Below are positions 1 to 8,190 of a stretch of 48,184 nt of DNA, in pieces. Source of the DNA: CAZTPJ01 sp964614515 (GTDB lineage Bacteria; Planctomycetota; Phycisphaerae; Phycisphaerales; UBA1924); NCBI GenBank assembly GCA_964614515.1, contig CAZTPJ010000023.1, positions 1 to 48,184 of the forward strand, given 5' to 3'. The translations under genes were made by a program, and so were the position numbers. The number at the start of each line of letters is the position of its first letter. Positions within the stretch are counted from its first letter, which is position 1. Below the pieces are notes generated by a model. It had not been told where the DNA came from, did no database searches, and saw only the letters and a list, made by a program, of their open reading frames with translations.

Positions 1-2
1 TG

Positions 3-554
3 TTGACGACCGGTGCGGTGGTGGTGGGCGCGACCTATCTCGGGGTCCAGGCGCCGACGACGGATCTGCAACAGGTGTATTACGTCGGGATCTTCGATCC
101 GCAAGGGCAACTGCCGCCGATGGTGTACCGCTTTTCAGTAAAAGGGCAGGCGAGCTTCTGGAGCAGCACGCAGTTCGCCAGCGGATGGGTTCAGGCGGCG
201 ATGGTGGACTCGCTCAATGAGTCGATGGAGTTCGACAAGGATGGACGGCTCGTCGTTCGCGACCGCGATGATACAGCAATCCCGTTTCAAACGGGGCGAA
301 GGCTGATCATGTTCGGTCCGGAGGGCTTTCGCGAGTCGCCAAAGGATCATCGCCTCGTGATCGTCATGGGCTCGAGCCCGGACAAGTATTTCGAGGAGAT
401 CGGGAAGCAGATGCGCCTCCTGTCAGGCGAGGCGCAATCGGCGGATGAACGCGCGCGGGGAGAGTCGATGAAGGTGGCGCTGCATGATCTGAACCAGCAG
501 TTGAAGCGGATGCAGGCTCTGTCGAACGAACTTCAAGAGGAGGTGAAGGAATGA
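3..554 (+). CDS. hypothetical protein, probably 5'-truncated
   Basis: No family recognised. The open frame begins with a TTG at the very edge of the window, so the real start is probably outside it. The first 15 residues are small and hydrophobic and could be the end of a signal peptide or membrane anchor. The middle part (about residues 20-130) is mixed alpha/beta with no motif I can name. The last 45 residues are charged and heptad-like, suggesting a short coiled coil. The stop overlaps the next ATG as ATGA at 551-554, so this gene and the following one are translationally coupled and probably act together. Confidence 0.6.
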   Translation: MTTGAVVVGATYLGVQAPTTDLQQVYYVGIFDPQGQLPPMVYRFSVKGQASFWSSTQFASGWVQAAMVDSLNESMEFDKDGRLVVRDRDDTAIPFQTGRRLIMFGPEGFRESPKDHRLVIVMGSSPDKYFEEIGKQMRLLSGEAQSADERARGESMKVALHDLNQQLKRMQALSNELQEEVKE

Positions 555-2686
555 TGCGCTCACATCCGATGTTCGCGGCGAGATGGTGCTGGCTGGTTCT
601 GACGTGCGCGATGTCCGCGGCCGTGCTGTTTGGGCAGGTCGGGTGCGCCGTGGCGACGATCGACGTGGATGTGTATGTCGGTCCGATGGCCAATGAGCGT
701 GAGGTGCAGTTGCAGCAGATGGCGGTGATGGCGCAGGGTGCGAAGCCGATTCTGGCGCAGTTGTTTGCCGATCTGGAGGGAGGCGATATTGACGACTATG
801 ACTGCCTCAAACTGGAACGTGAGAAATTGACAAGCACGGGGGCACAGATCTACGCCGTGTACTCGCTCTACTTGGATCAACGGTTTGAGCAGGCGACACA
901 GGACAAGATCCTCGAACTGGCGTTTGAATTCAAGTCTTTGCCGCGCGATGTGGAGCTCAGTAAAGACCAACGCGACACCGCCGATCGGGTTGTCAGGGAT
1001 CTCGCCTTGTTGGCAATTCAGTTGCAGCAACCGGAGGATGAAAGCGTGCCTCTGCCGAGTTGGTCAACGAATCTGGCCGCGGCATTGCCGGACGTTTGTG
1101 GCGCTGATCAACTCATCTCAGAACAATCTGTGTACAGAGTGGCTGATCTTACGACGATTGGAGTGAAGAAAATCTCTCCCAGCGGCGCGAAGGAAGTGGA
1201 TGAGGTCATTGCCAAAATGAGCGCGGCTGCGGCGTGTGCCCTCAACTCAGGGCGTCCGAAGGATGGGCTAGACAAGATCTGCCGTCAATACGCTGAGAGT
1301 CTAAGAACATACTACTCGACTAAGGAAGGCAGTCAAGCGAGAGACAAAGCAGAACGGGATCTCGACGGTAAGGAGGAATTCCTGCTCGTTTCGTTGATTC
1401 ACTTTGCAGAGCGGGTGCGAATGCTTGCAAACATGCCCGAACGGCAAACCGTTAACTGGCTTACTCTGGTATGGGGTCTAAAATTACGGCCAGAGCGCGA
1501 TGTGCTTCAGGTAATTGGCAATTCGATCCTGGCATCAGTCAACGAAATTCGCGCGCAAGAGAATCACGACGCTCGAATGGAGCAGCAGACGCCGATGCGA
1601 ACTGCCGTTCATCGTGGGGCGTCGCTCTCAAGTCCCAGTGTCGCGTTCGTTCCTGCCGCCAAACGTCCCGAGGATGTCATCGACATGCTCATTGCAATGA
1701 AGCAGAACGAAATGCTCAATCACGATCTCGACGGGGATGCAGCGAAGCGGACTCTGGCTCGGATCAAGTACCTGGAGGAGATTCGTTCCGGAATGGCATA
1801 CATCCGGCCGCCGGGCTTTTACCTGCGATCCAGTTCACCGGTCTCGAATTTCAGTTCCAGTTCAGCGCGAGGACCTTGGCGGAACCTCATCTGGGAGCAT
1901 GGCAAGCGGTCAATTCCTCCCTTCAATATCGTTCCCGCCTTGATGAACGGCGATAACTACTTCAATGCAGCTCAGCAGGAGGAGATCGACGGCCATTCTT
2001 GGCACAACATCAACCGAGTCCGCGTCGCGGGGGCGGGTCGGACGAACTACGTGCTGATCAAGGATGACATCGGGAACTGGTCGATCAAGAACTACCGGGC
2101 GAATTCGGAGTCGGTCATCGGCGCCGCCGGTGCGGCCGCCAGGATGGCGGCGGTGGCCAGCGGGACGCCGACGTTTGGAAGCCAGACAGCGCCGCCCGCG
2201 CCGACACCCACGCCCTCCAGTGAGCGTGCTCTCTATCCATATGACTCGGAGTATCGCATCTCGCACACGCGACTGTGGCGGCAGGCGGACGTTCTCGCGC
2301 AGAGGTTCGGGAATGGAACGAGTGCCAAGTTCGGTGAAATCTCGCTGACGGATGAAGAGAAGAAGGAAGTCGTGGCGCTGGCGATCACGGCCGACGGCGG
2401 AAAACTCGGATCGCTAGAGAGCGAATCGAACGGCCCCAGCGATGCGGAACTGCGGCGACTCGATGCGCGATTGAGCGCCCTCGCGCTCTATCACCAATGG
2501 TGGAAAGATCGCATCGCCCGGGAGATGGAGGCTGCGAAGAAGCCGCCGGCCACCGCGGATCTGAAGTCTCGCCTGGGTGATCCGCTTCAGGGGATCGTCA
2601 AGGAGCGAGAGCGTTTGCTGATCGGGCACATCGCGGATATCAATGTCCTGCTTCGCATGTCGCAGTCGGCCACGACCGCGAACTAA
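551..2686 (+). CDS. hypothetical secreted or lipid-anchored protein, 711 aa
   Basis: No family recognised. The N-terminus looks like a signal sequence: hydrophobic stretch around residues 12-32 ending in Gln-Val-Gly-Cys at about 29-32. This is a weak lipobox because the -3 residue is not Leu/Val/Ile. The body is mostly helical and hydrophilic, with a proline/serine/alanine-rich linker near residues 545-560. The start overlaps the upstream stop (ATGA), implying a two-gene unit. The stretch from about 900 to 1700 is visibly less GC-rich than the rest of the window, with A-ending codons and AAA/GAA use. That may indicate relaxed selection or a foreign origin. Being a real gene is well supported by length and coupling; the function is unknown. 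Confidence 0.75.
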   Translation: MMRSHPMFAARWCWLVLTCAMSAAVLFGQVGCAVATIDVDVYVGPMANEREVQLQQMAVMAQGAKPILAQLFADLEGGDIDDYDCLKLEREKLTSTGAQIYAVYSLYLDQRFEQATQDKILELAFEFKSLPRDVELSKDQRDTADRVVRDLALLAIQLQQPEDESVPLPSWSTNLAAALPDVCGADQLISEQSVYRVADLTTIGVKKISPSGAKEVDEVIAKMSAAAACALNSGRPKDGLDKICRQYAESLRTYYSTKEGSQARDKAERDLDGKEEFLLVSLIHFAERVRMLANMPERQTVNWLTLVWGLKLRPERDVLQVIGNSILASVNEIRAQENHDARMEQQTPMRTAVHRGASLSSPSVAFVPAAKRPEDVIDMLIAMKQNEMLNHDLDGDAAKRTLARIKYLEEIRSGMAYIRPPGFYLRSSSPVSNFSSSSARGPWRNLIWEHGKRSIPPFNIVPALMNGDNYFNAAQQEEIDGHSWHNINRVRVAGAGRTNYVLIKDDIGNWSIKNYRANSESVIGAAGAAARMAAVASGTPTFGSQTAPPAPTPTPSSERALYPYDSEYRISHTRLWRQADVLAQRFGNGTSAKFGEISLTDEEKKEVVALAITADGGKLGSLESESNGPSDAELRRLDARLSALALYHQWWKDRIAREMEAAKKPPATADLKSRLGDPLQGIVKERERLLIGHIADINVLLRMSQSATTAN

Positions 2687-2734
2687 CGCGAGTTTGGACT
2701 CATCGCGGCGGATGCGTACTCATCGTCGCGGACT

Positions 2735-2762
2735 CGCACAGGCGAGACGCCCGTGCCACCAC
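2735..2762. repeat. AGA-loop hairpin repeat, copy 1
   Basis: Imperfect hairpin with arms CACAGGCG and CGCCCGTG around the loop AGA, followed by CCACCAC. Seven of eight arm positions pair. It belongs to the same family as the copies at 10368-10394, 10411-10437, 21305-21332, 22115-22180 and 6561-6593. It lies between the convergent ends of the 711-aa gene and the SPOR-type lipoprotein gene. Confidence 0.75.
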
Positions 2763-2839
2763 GGCCGGTGATTCGCGCAAAGGTCGGATGATTGCACCAT
2801 CGAGTTGCGGGTCCAACCCGCGCACGGCGGCGACGTTCA

Positions 2840-3811
2840 TCACGACTCGGGGATCATCACGAGGCCGCTGGGTTGGAGGCGCCAGGCGTTGGGGTCGGAC
2901 TCGGGGATGTTGGGGACGCGCTGGCGGATGCCGCGGCCGTTGAGAAGGTTCAGCGGGTGGCGCTGGCGAAGCGTCAGGAGGTCGTGGCTCTGCGTGACAC
3001 GGCCGTCGATCGCATCGACTTGATTGTCTTCTTCGCCGAAGATGCCGATGGTGACCATGCTGCGGTTGGGGCCATGGTAGTAGAAGGCGAGTTCACCCTG
3101 TCGGCGTAGTTCGACGACGGCCTGTTCGGCGGACTTGCGGATGTCGGCGCGTTCGGCCATGGACATCGGACGGCCATCCTCACGGCTGTAGACGCCGACT
3201 TGGAGCGTGTAGACAGCGCTGGAGCCGAAGCGCGACTTGACGGTACGAAGGTCAAACTCGGGCATCGTGCCGATGTCGGCCCCATCGGGCGGAACAAGCA
3301 GTGCGGAAGCGAACGGGCGTTCGCCCTCGATCACCATGTTCTGGATCCGCCGCAGGTCGGCCTGTGCGGCCGGGGTGTCGAAACTGGGATACCGGCCATA
3401 GGAGAGGACGAGGGACTTGCCCTGCCTTGCGAGGTAGGCGTTTCGCAAGCCGGCGCTGGTCTGCACCTTGTGAAGCGAGAGTCTGGCGGTCTCGTGGACC
3501 TCTTCGAGTTGAGCAGCGGGCAGTGGTTCTCCGGTGTAGGGGTCGCGGTCATAGAAGGCAACGATGACGATGGACCATGCGTCGGCGGCGGGATTGGTGG
3601 CGATGCTCGCATCGCCGGTGCCGCCGCCGCCGCCGAAGAGGGATTCACCGGTCTGACGGGCTTCTGGGTTGGGCCTTGACGCGCCATCGCCCGAGCAGCC
3701 CGCGAGACAGACGATGAACGTGGCGGTGGCGCAGAGGAGTCCGGTGTGGATGGGCAGACGGCATCGTCCGAGAATTTCCGGGTTTGTGAGGCATCTGAAC
3801 GGGTGTGTCAT
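2840..3811 (-). CDS. SPOR-like domain lipoprotein
   Basis: The protein (323 aa from the chosen ATG) starts with a signal peptide and a canonical lipobox Leu-Ala-Gly-Cys, so it should be a lipid-anchored envelope protein. A Gly-rich linker follows. Two segments then resemble the SPOR peptidoglycan-binding fold, each with a leading beta strand (AWSIVIVAFY near residue 77 and VYTLQVGVYS near 195), a helix, and a closing strand. SPOR domains bind denuded glycan strands, usually at division sites, but the similarity here is judged by pattern only. The open frame extends upstream to 3973; the ATG at 3811 was chosen because the signal peptide follows directly. No clear Shine-Dalgarno sequence is present. 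The 285 bp to the divergent FlgM-like gene holds no recognisable element. Confidence 0.65.
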   Translation of the reverse strand: MTHPFRCLTNPEILGRCRLPIHTGLLCATATFIVCLAGCSGDGASRPNPEARQTGESLFGGGGGTGDASIATNPAADAWSIVIVAFYDRDPYTGEPLPAAQLEEVHETARLSLHKVQTSAGLRNAYLARQGKSLVLSYGRYPSFDTPAAQADLRRIQNMVIEGERPFASALLVPPDGADIGTMPEFDLRTVKSRFGSSAVYTLQVGVYSREDGRPMSMAERADIRKSAEQAVVELRRQGELAFYYHGPNRSMVTIGIFGEEDNQVDAIDGRVTQSHDLLTLRQRHPLNLLNGRGIRQRVPNIPESDPNAWRLQPSGLVMIPES

Positions 3812-4096
3812 GGGTGTGGCCCGGATGGGGAGAATAGGTGAGTTGCGCAAACCCTCGCCCGTGATTTTTCTTTCGCGCAGGTTCGGCGCGGGGGCTTCAG
3901 GACGCCACTGTAAGTCTAGTGTTGTCAGGTTGTTACGACGAAATTTGCGGATTGGCGAAAGTTTCATGGGCAAGAGGGACTCGCGACGATACTTGTGGCG
4001 GCAGGCTTTGATTCACGCAGAAAAAAACACGATTGACGACGCCGGCGCGATGTTGTGACGGCGGGTCATTGGTACGGCATGCGAAGGTGGGCGCAT

Positions 4097-4378
4097 ATGG
4101 CAGACTCGATGCATGGTCCCGGGATGGTCGCCGGACGTTCGGCGCGGCGACCGGTGGTGTTGGATCGTACCGCGCGGGAGCGCCCGGCGGGACGGGCCGT
4201 GGATTCCGCAAGCACTTCCCGAGACCTCAATCCGGCCAGACTCCGGCAAGGCCCCGAGATTCGACAGGATCTCGTCAGCCGAATCCGTCGGGAGATCCAG
4301 AACGGCCAGTATGACACGACCGAACGCATCGAGGCCGCCATGGAGGCGTTGGGCGACGAGGTCGATCTGCTCGACTGA
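4097..4378 (+). CDS. FlgM-like anti-sigma factor
   Basis: Small 93-aa protein. Its C-terminal 40 residues (RQDLVSRIRREIQNGQYDT and the following helix) match the pattern of the sigma-28-binding helices of FlgM: a basic helix, the turn N-G-x-Y, then an acidic helix ending in Leu-Leu-Asp. The N-terminal half is Arg/Ala/Ser-rich and looks disordered, as in FlgM. The start at 4097 is preceded by AAGGTGG at 4084-4090, a good Shine-Dalgarno. FlgM holds FliA inactive until the flagellar hook is finished. No flagellar or sigma-28 gene is in the window, so the partner is unknown and the protein may serve another sigma factor. It ends 6 bp from the convergent LPS-export gene. Confidence 0.65.
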   Translation: MADSMHGPGMVAGRSARRPVVLDRTARERPAGRAVDSASTSRDLNPARLRQGPEIRQDLVSRIRREIQNGQYDTTERIEAAMEALGDEVDLLD

Positions 4379-4384
4379 TCGTTG

Positions 4385-7300
4385 TCATGGGCGGGCGTGT
4401 GGCACGGTAACAGGCTCGGCCTCTTCGACGCGAATCTCATCCTTCACCAGATCCCAGCGAAGACGCCCAGCGCGAACGACCGCGCCGCGGGCGATTTCGA
4501 ACATGGTCACGCGGTTGCCCGGCGCGGCCGTGGCCACGGCGATGCCGGTCTGCGCGTCATACACAAGCGAGTCCGCGATCATCTCGCGCTTCTCGCTGCG
4601 GAGATAGACCGCGCCCGTGGCGGTGGCGCTGAGCAGTTCGCCTTCGATCTCGTCCACGCCGGTTTGACGTTCGCGTCGATCAGTGACGGCCTTCTCTCGC
4701 ACCATCGCGACGAGTTCTTCGGCTTCGAGGAAGACAAGTTCTCCCGACGGCCACGGCTTGTGGGTGAGTTGGACCATCTCTCGCATGGTCGCGGCGCCTG
4801 TGGTGCGATCCAGGTGCATCGAGCCGACCCAGTCGAAGCGTGTGGAGCCTGGGGTCGCAGGCGTTGTGGCGTTCGCGGGCGCGTCGCTGGCAGTCGCGCC
4901 TTGGGCCGACTCACTTCGACGATCGACGAGCAGGAGTCGCCCTGGCCCAGGGACATCGAGCGTCTGACGAATGTTGTCGGCCTCGATGCGGTCGCCTTCG
5001 AGATAGGCGAGGCGTTCGAGCCTTCGCGCGCCGGAGGCGGGGTCGTAGCGGCGAACCTCGATGGATGCGCGAGCGCCGCCATCGCGATGCAGACTCGCGC
5101 CTTCGGCGTATGCGTGCAAGAGACGGCCCGAGGATTCGGCCTGTTCCTCGTCGCGCTCGGCGATGACGGCGGATTCGGACTCGATGGCTGGTTCGAGTTT
5201 CAGGACGACGCGCTCGGCCTTCATCGTGTCCAGCACGAACGGCCCTTCGGCCCGGGCGACGACATCGCCCAGGCAGTCGACATCGCCGGCAAGATCATCG
5301 AGCCGCATCTCGCGCGACCACGCGGCGTGAACGGCGTGTACGCCGTCAACGTCCGCGGGGGGGGGGACGATGGCGTGATCCAGCGCGCCATCGCCGAGGA
5401 CCCAGAGTGTTCGCGCCTGACCGTCGAGGACGATCTGCGGGCCGGTGATGTGGGTGTGTCCGCGCTTGACTGAGGCCGTGGTGTTGGGAAGGGCGAGAAG
5501 GGTGACGTGTTCTTCGCTTGGTCGAGCGGTGATCTCGTGGGCATGGGCTTCGATTCGCGGGGTGCCTGGGACGGCCTGCACGAACACGGCGTTGCCGCGG
5601 GCGATTGCCCGCTCGCCGATGGTCAGGCGGCCCTCATCATCGCGCGACAGGTCGGTGTCGAGATATTCGGCGGTGAGCGTGGTCGTGTTGTTTTTGGCGG
5701 TGACGGCGCCTTCGGCGATGAGCAGCGTGGGGTCAGCGCTGCGGGTGTCGCGCGTGGCGCCGGGGGTGGGCTTGAATCGCACGTCGGCGCGCTGGCCGCG
5801 CAGCGTTTCGCCATCGGGGCCGGTGGCCTCGAACGATTGCTCGGCGATCAACTGGGCGAGGGACGATGAACCATCGTCGAGGCGTTCGAACTCGGAGCGC
5901 AGGTATGCGGTGTCGAGCGTGCCGCCGGCGTCGGCGGCACGAACGTCGCCCTGGAAGATGGCCGTGCGCAAGCCGGCCAACGCTTCATCTTCGATGCGAA
6001 GTTGGAGATCGGCCTGCTGCGTCCATGAGATTCGCTGCGAACGATCGGCGGAGCGGGCCAGGCCGGGCGTGGGGATATGCACGATGCCGGTGGCGAGATC
6101 GGCGGTGATGCGGACGGACTCGATGCGTCCGAGGGTGGGCGATTGCAGCGCGACGCTGACAGGCCCCGGACCGGACAACGCGAGTCGGCGGGATGTGGCC
6201 CAATATTGCAGCACGCTGCAATGGCCTTCGCCGCTGGAGGCTTCATCGCGGAACTTCACGAGACCCGTGGCGTCGGCGGTGAAGCGCAGGGCGACATCAT
6301 CCTGGCCGAGTTCTTCGGGGACATCATCGCGCGGTGTGATGGTGAGCGGGCCGTTCCACGTGAGTTCGACGGGCGAGGGGGGGGGAGACTCGATGTTGGG
6401 CGTCGCTGATTCGGTGGCTGTCGGCTGACGCTGCGCAGGTGTGTATGACACGGGGCGCACGCCGGGCTGGGCGGCGCTGGGTTCAACGGCCAAGGCCACC
6501 GCAAGATTGCTCACCCCTTCAGCGGTTGGATGGGCCATCGCGCGACGGACACGCAAGGGAGGCGGGCGGGACGCCCACCCCACCGGATCCATCAGACTTT
6601 GCGGTTGCCCTGGTTCACGGGCGGTCTTCGCGGAGGGCGCGAAGCGAACGGGCGCGATGGCCCCCTCGCGCAGGCGATTGTCGAAGAGGCGCGCCCAGAG
6701 GTCGAGGCGATCGCCGGTGAGGACCATCGCGTCTCGGGTGACCTTGACCTCGCCGAGGAAGACGGCGTGATATCGGGATTCGATGCCGGCGGGCTGGGTG
6801 GCCGGTTGCGCGGCCGTCCCGCGTGGACGACCCGCGGCGGGCGCTGGTCCGCTGGCGGTTCGCGGGCGCGGCGGTGAGTCCGCTTCCGCGCGGCGCGAGG
6901 GCTGGTCTGGTTCATCGGAAGGGGGGGGGATGAATCGGATGTATTCGCCCGCGCGGACCTCGGCCCGTGAGAGGCGCTCGCGCGTCTGATCGATGAACGC
7001 GCGGACACCCTTGCCGGCGAACTCAACCTGCTCGCTGGTGATGACGACGCGATCGTCGGTCGAGACCTCGCCGAGGGTCATGTCGAAACTCAGCGTGGTG
7101 AAGTTCATCACGCCAAGTGGCACATCGTTGTCGTAGTCGATCGGCGACCCATCCTCGCGCGGCACGAAGAGGCGTGCCACGCCCGCGCCTTCGAGGATGC
7201 CGCTCTCAGGCGGTTGATCGCGGGAGGGCATGTAGAAGCGGCCGGTGTCGGCGCGAATGTGGGCCGTGCGACCATCCTTGAGGAACAGAATGATCCGTGG

Positions 7301-7615
7301 ATTCTGGAGGAGGAATCGACGGGCTTCGAGGGGCTCCATTCGCTCGACGAGCAAACGTCCCGCTTCACGGCCGGGGTCCTGTTTATCGAGAAACTGAAGG
7401 ACGGTCCCTTCGCCCGCGCCGGCCGTGGGACCGTCGGTCAGCGGCGTCGGTCGGGACGTGATGTCGGGCGGTGGTGGAAGGGCATCGCGTGGGTCTGTCT
7501 TTGGCGGGCGCGAGAACACAATCATCGCGGCCACGATGACGATCGCGAGGAGTGCCACGCCGCCGGCGATCCACCGGCCTACATGACGAACGTTACGTTG
7601 ATTCTTCGTCGGCAT
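4385..7615 (-). CDS. LptC/OstA-like LPS export protein, 1076 aa fusion
   Basis: A single N-terminal membrane helix (about residues 14-34) anchors a long periplasmic protein. Residues about 85-230 resemble LptC. Further on there are several stretches with the LptA/OstA pattern (beta strands carrying G-D-V/G-E-V, then a strand repeated as x-L-x-A-x-x-L), at roughly 275-315, 545-660 and 780-850. LptC and LptA normally form the periplasmic beta-jellyroll bridge carrying LPS to LptD. Here both roles appear to be joined in one chain. It is the last gene of a kdsD-kdsC-this unit, the same order as in enterobacteria, and its start overlaps kdsC by 23 bp. Long Pro/Ala linkers, three C tracts of 9-10 and one repeat insertion (6561-6593) are present. 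No Shine-Dalgarno. Confidence 0.75.
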   Translation of the reverse strand: MPTKNQRNVRHVGRWIAGGVALLAIVIVAAMIVFSRPPKTDPRDALPPPPDITSRPTPLTDGPTAGAGEGTVLQFLDKQDPGREAGRLLVERMEPLEARRFLLQNPRIILFLKDGRTAHIRADTGRFYMPSRDQPPESGILEGAGVARLFVPREDGSPIDYDNDVPLGVMNFTTLSFDMTLGEVSTDDRVVITSEQVEFAGKGVRAFIDQTRERLSRAEVRAGEYIRFIPPPSDEPDQPSRRAEADSPPRPRTASGPAPAAGRPRGTAAQPATQPAGIESRYHAVFLGEVKVTRDAMVLTGDRLDLWARLFDNRLREGAIAPVRFAPSAKTAREPGQPQSLMDPVGWASRPPPLRVRRAMAHPTAEGVSNLAVALAVEPSAAQPGVRPVSYTPAQRQPTATESATPNIESPPPSPVELTWNGPLTITPRDDVPEELGQDDVALRFTADATGLVKFRDEASSGEGHCSVLQYWATSRRLALSGPGPVSVALQSPTLGRIESVRITADLATGIVHIPTPGLARSADRSQRISWTQQADLQLRIEDEALAGLRTAIFQGDVRAADAGGTLDTAYLRSEFERLDDGSSSLAQLIAEQSFEATGPDGETLRGQRADVRFKPTPGATRDTRSADPTLLIAEGAVTAKNNTTTLTAEYLDTDLSRDDEGRLTIGERAIARGNAVFVQAVPGTPRIEAHAHEITARPSEEHVTLLALPNTTASVKRGHTHITGPQIVLDGQARTLWVLGDGALDHAIVPPPADVDGVHAVHAAWSREMRLDDLAGDVDCLGDVVARAEGPFVLDTMKAERVVLKLEPAIESESAVIAERDEEQAESSGRLLHAYAEGASLHRDGGARASIEVRRYDPASGARRLERLAYLEGDRIEADNIRQTLDVPGPGRLLLVDRRSESAQGATASDAPANATTPATPGSTRFDWVGSMHLDRTTGAATMREMVQLTHKPWPSGELVFLEAEELVAMVREKAVTDRRERQTGVDEIEGELLSATATGAVYLRSEKREMIADSLVYDAQTGIAVATAAPGNRVTMFEIARGAVVRAGRLRWDLVKDEIRVEEAEPVTVPHARP
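6561..6593 (-). repeat. AGA/TCT-type hairpin repeat inserted in frame in the LptC/OstA-like gene
   Basis: Read on the minus strand, this stretch matches the 33-bp unit at 22115-22147 except for a few changes: it has GGATCCGGTGGGG, then a GGGCG...CGCCC hairpin whose loop is TCC instead of TCT. It encodes DPVGWASRPPP at about residues 341-351 of the protein, in a linker between the LptC-like and later OstA-like parts. No stop or frame change results. Confidence 0.7.
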
Positions 7616-8129
7616 TGGGTAGATGGTACGACGCCGCGGCCTTGCTCAGCAGACCGGCGGCGGAAAGCAGACCTTCGATCGCTTCCCGCACGGCCCCACG
7701 CCCGCCGGGGGCTTGTGTGACATATCGGGCCATGGATCTAATCCGCGGATCCGCGTCGGCCGGGGCGATCGCACACGCGACCAGCCGCATCGCCGCGGCA
7801 TCCTGCCAGTCATCGCCCATGAACGCGGACTCGGACGGCGGGATGCCGAGTGTCTCGCAGATCGCACGGACTTCGACGGCCTTGTCCTTGATCCCCTGAC
7901 GCACGAGGGTCACGCCGAGGTCGGCCATGCGGCGCGACACGGCCGGGGTGGACCGGGCGGAGATGATGGCGATGTGTCGCCCGGCGCTCTGCCACAACTT
8001 GATGCCTAGGCCGTCGCGCACGTTGAATCGCTTGATCGTCTCGCCTTCGCCGGTGTAGAGCAGCGAGCCGTCGGTCAGGACGCCATCGACATCGAGGAAG
8101 AGGAGTCGAATGTTGGGTGGAAGCGACAT
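7593..8129 (-). CDS. kdsC: 3-deoxy-D-manno-octulosonate 8-phosphate phosphatase
   Basis: Member of the C0-type HAD phosphatases of the KdsC family, 178 aa, the usual length. It hydrolyses Kdo-8-phosphate to Kdo in the cytoplasm, the last step before CMP activation. Motif I is DVDGVLTDG with the catalytic aspartates at 13 and 15. Motif II is the serine in ISARS (about 57-58), the conserved lysines follow near 81-83, and motif III is GDDWQD at 105-110. Like other KdsC proteins it lacks a cap domain. It lies 61 bp downstream of kdsD and overlaps the LPS-export gene by 23 bp, so the three are probably one transcript. No Shine-Dalgarno is seen before the ATG. Confidence 0.93.
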   Translation of the reverse strand: MSLPPNIRLLFLDVDGVLTDGSLLYTGEGETIKRFNVRDGLGIKLWQSAGRHIAIISARSTPAVSRRMADLGVTLVRQGIKDKAVEVRAICETLGIPPSESAFMGDDWQDAAAMRLVACAIAPADADPRIRSMARYVTQAPGGRGAVREAIEGLLSAAGLLSKAAASYHLPNADEEST

Positions 8130-8190
8130 GATTCACAATGGTGCGTGTGCGAAGGATCGTCTGCGGCGTGCGCGCCGCGTTCATGCGACC

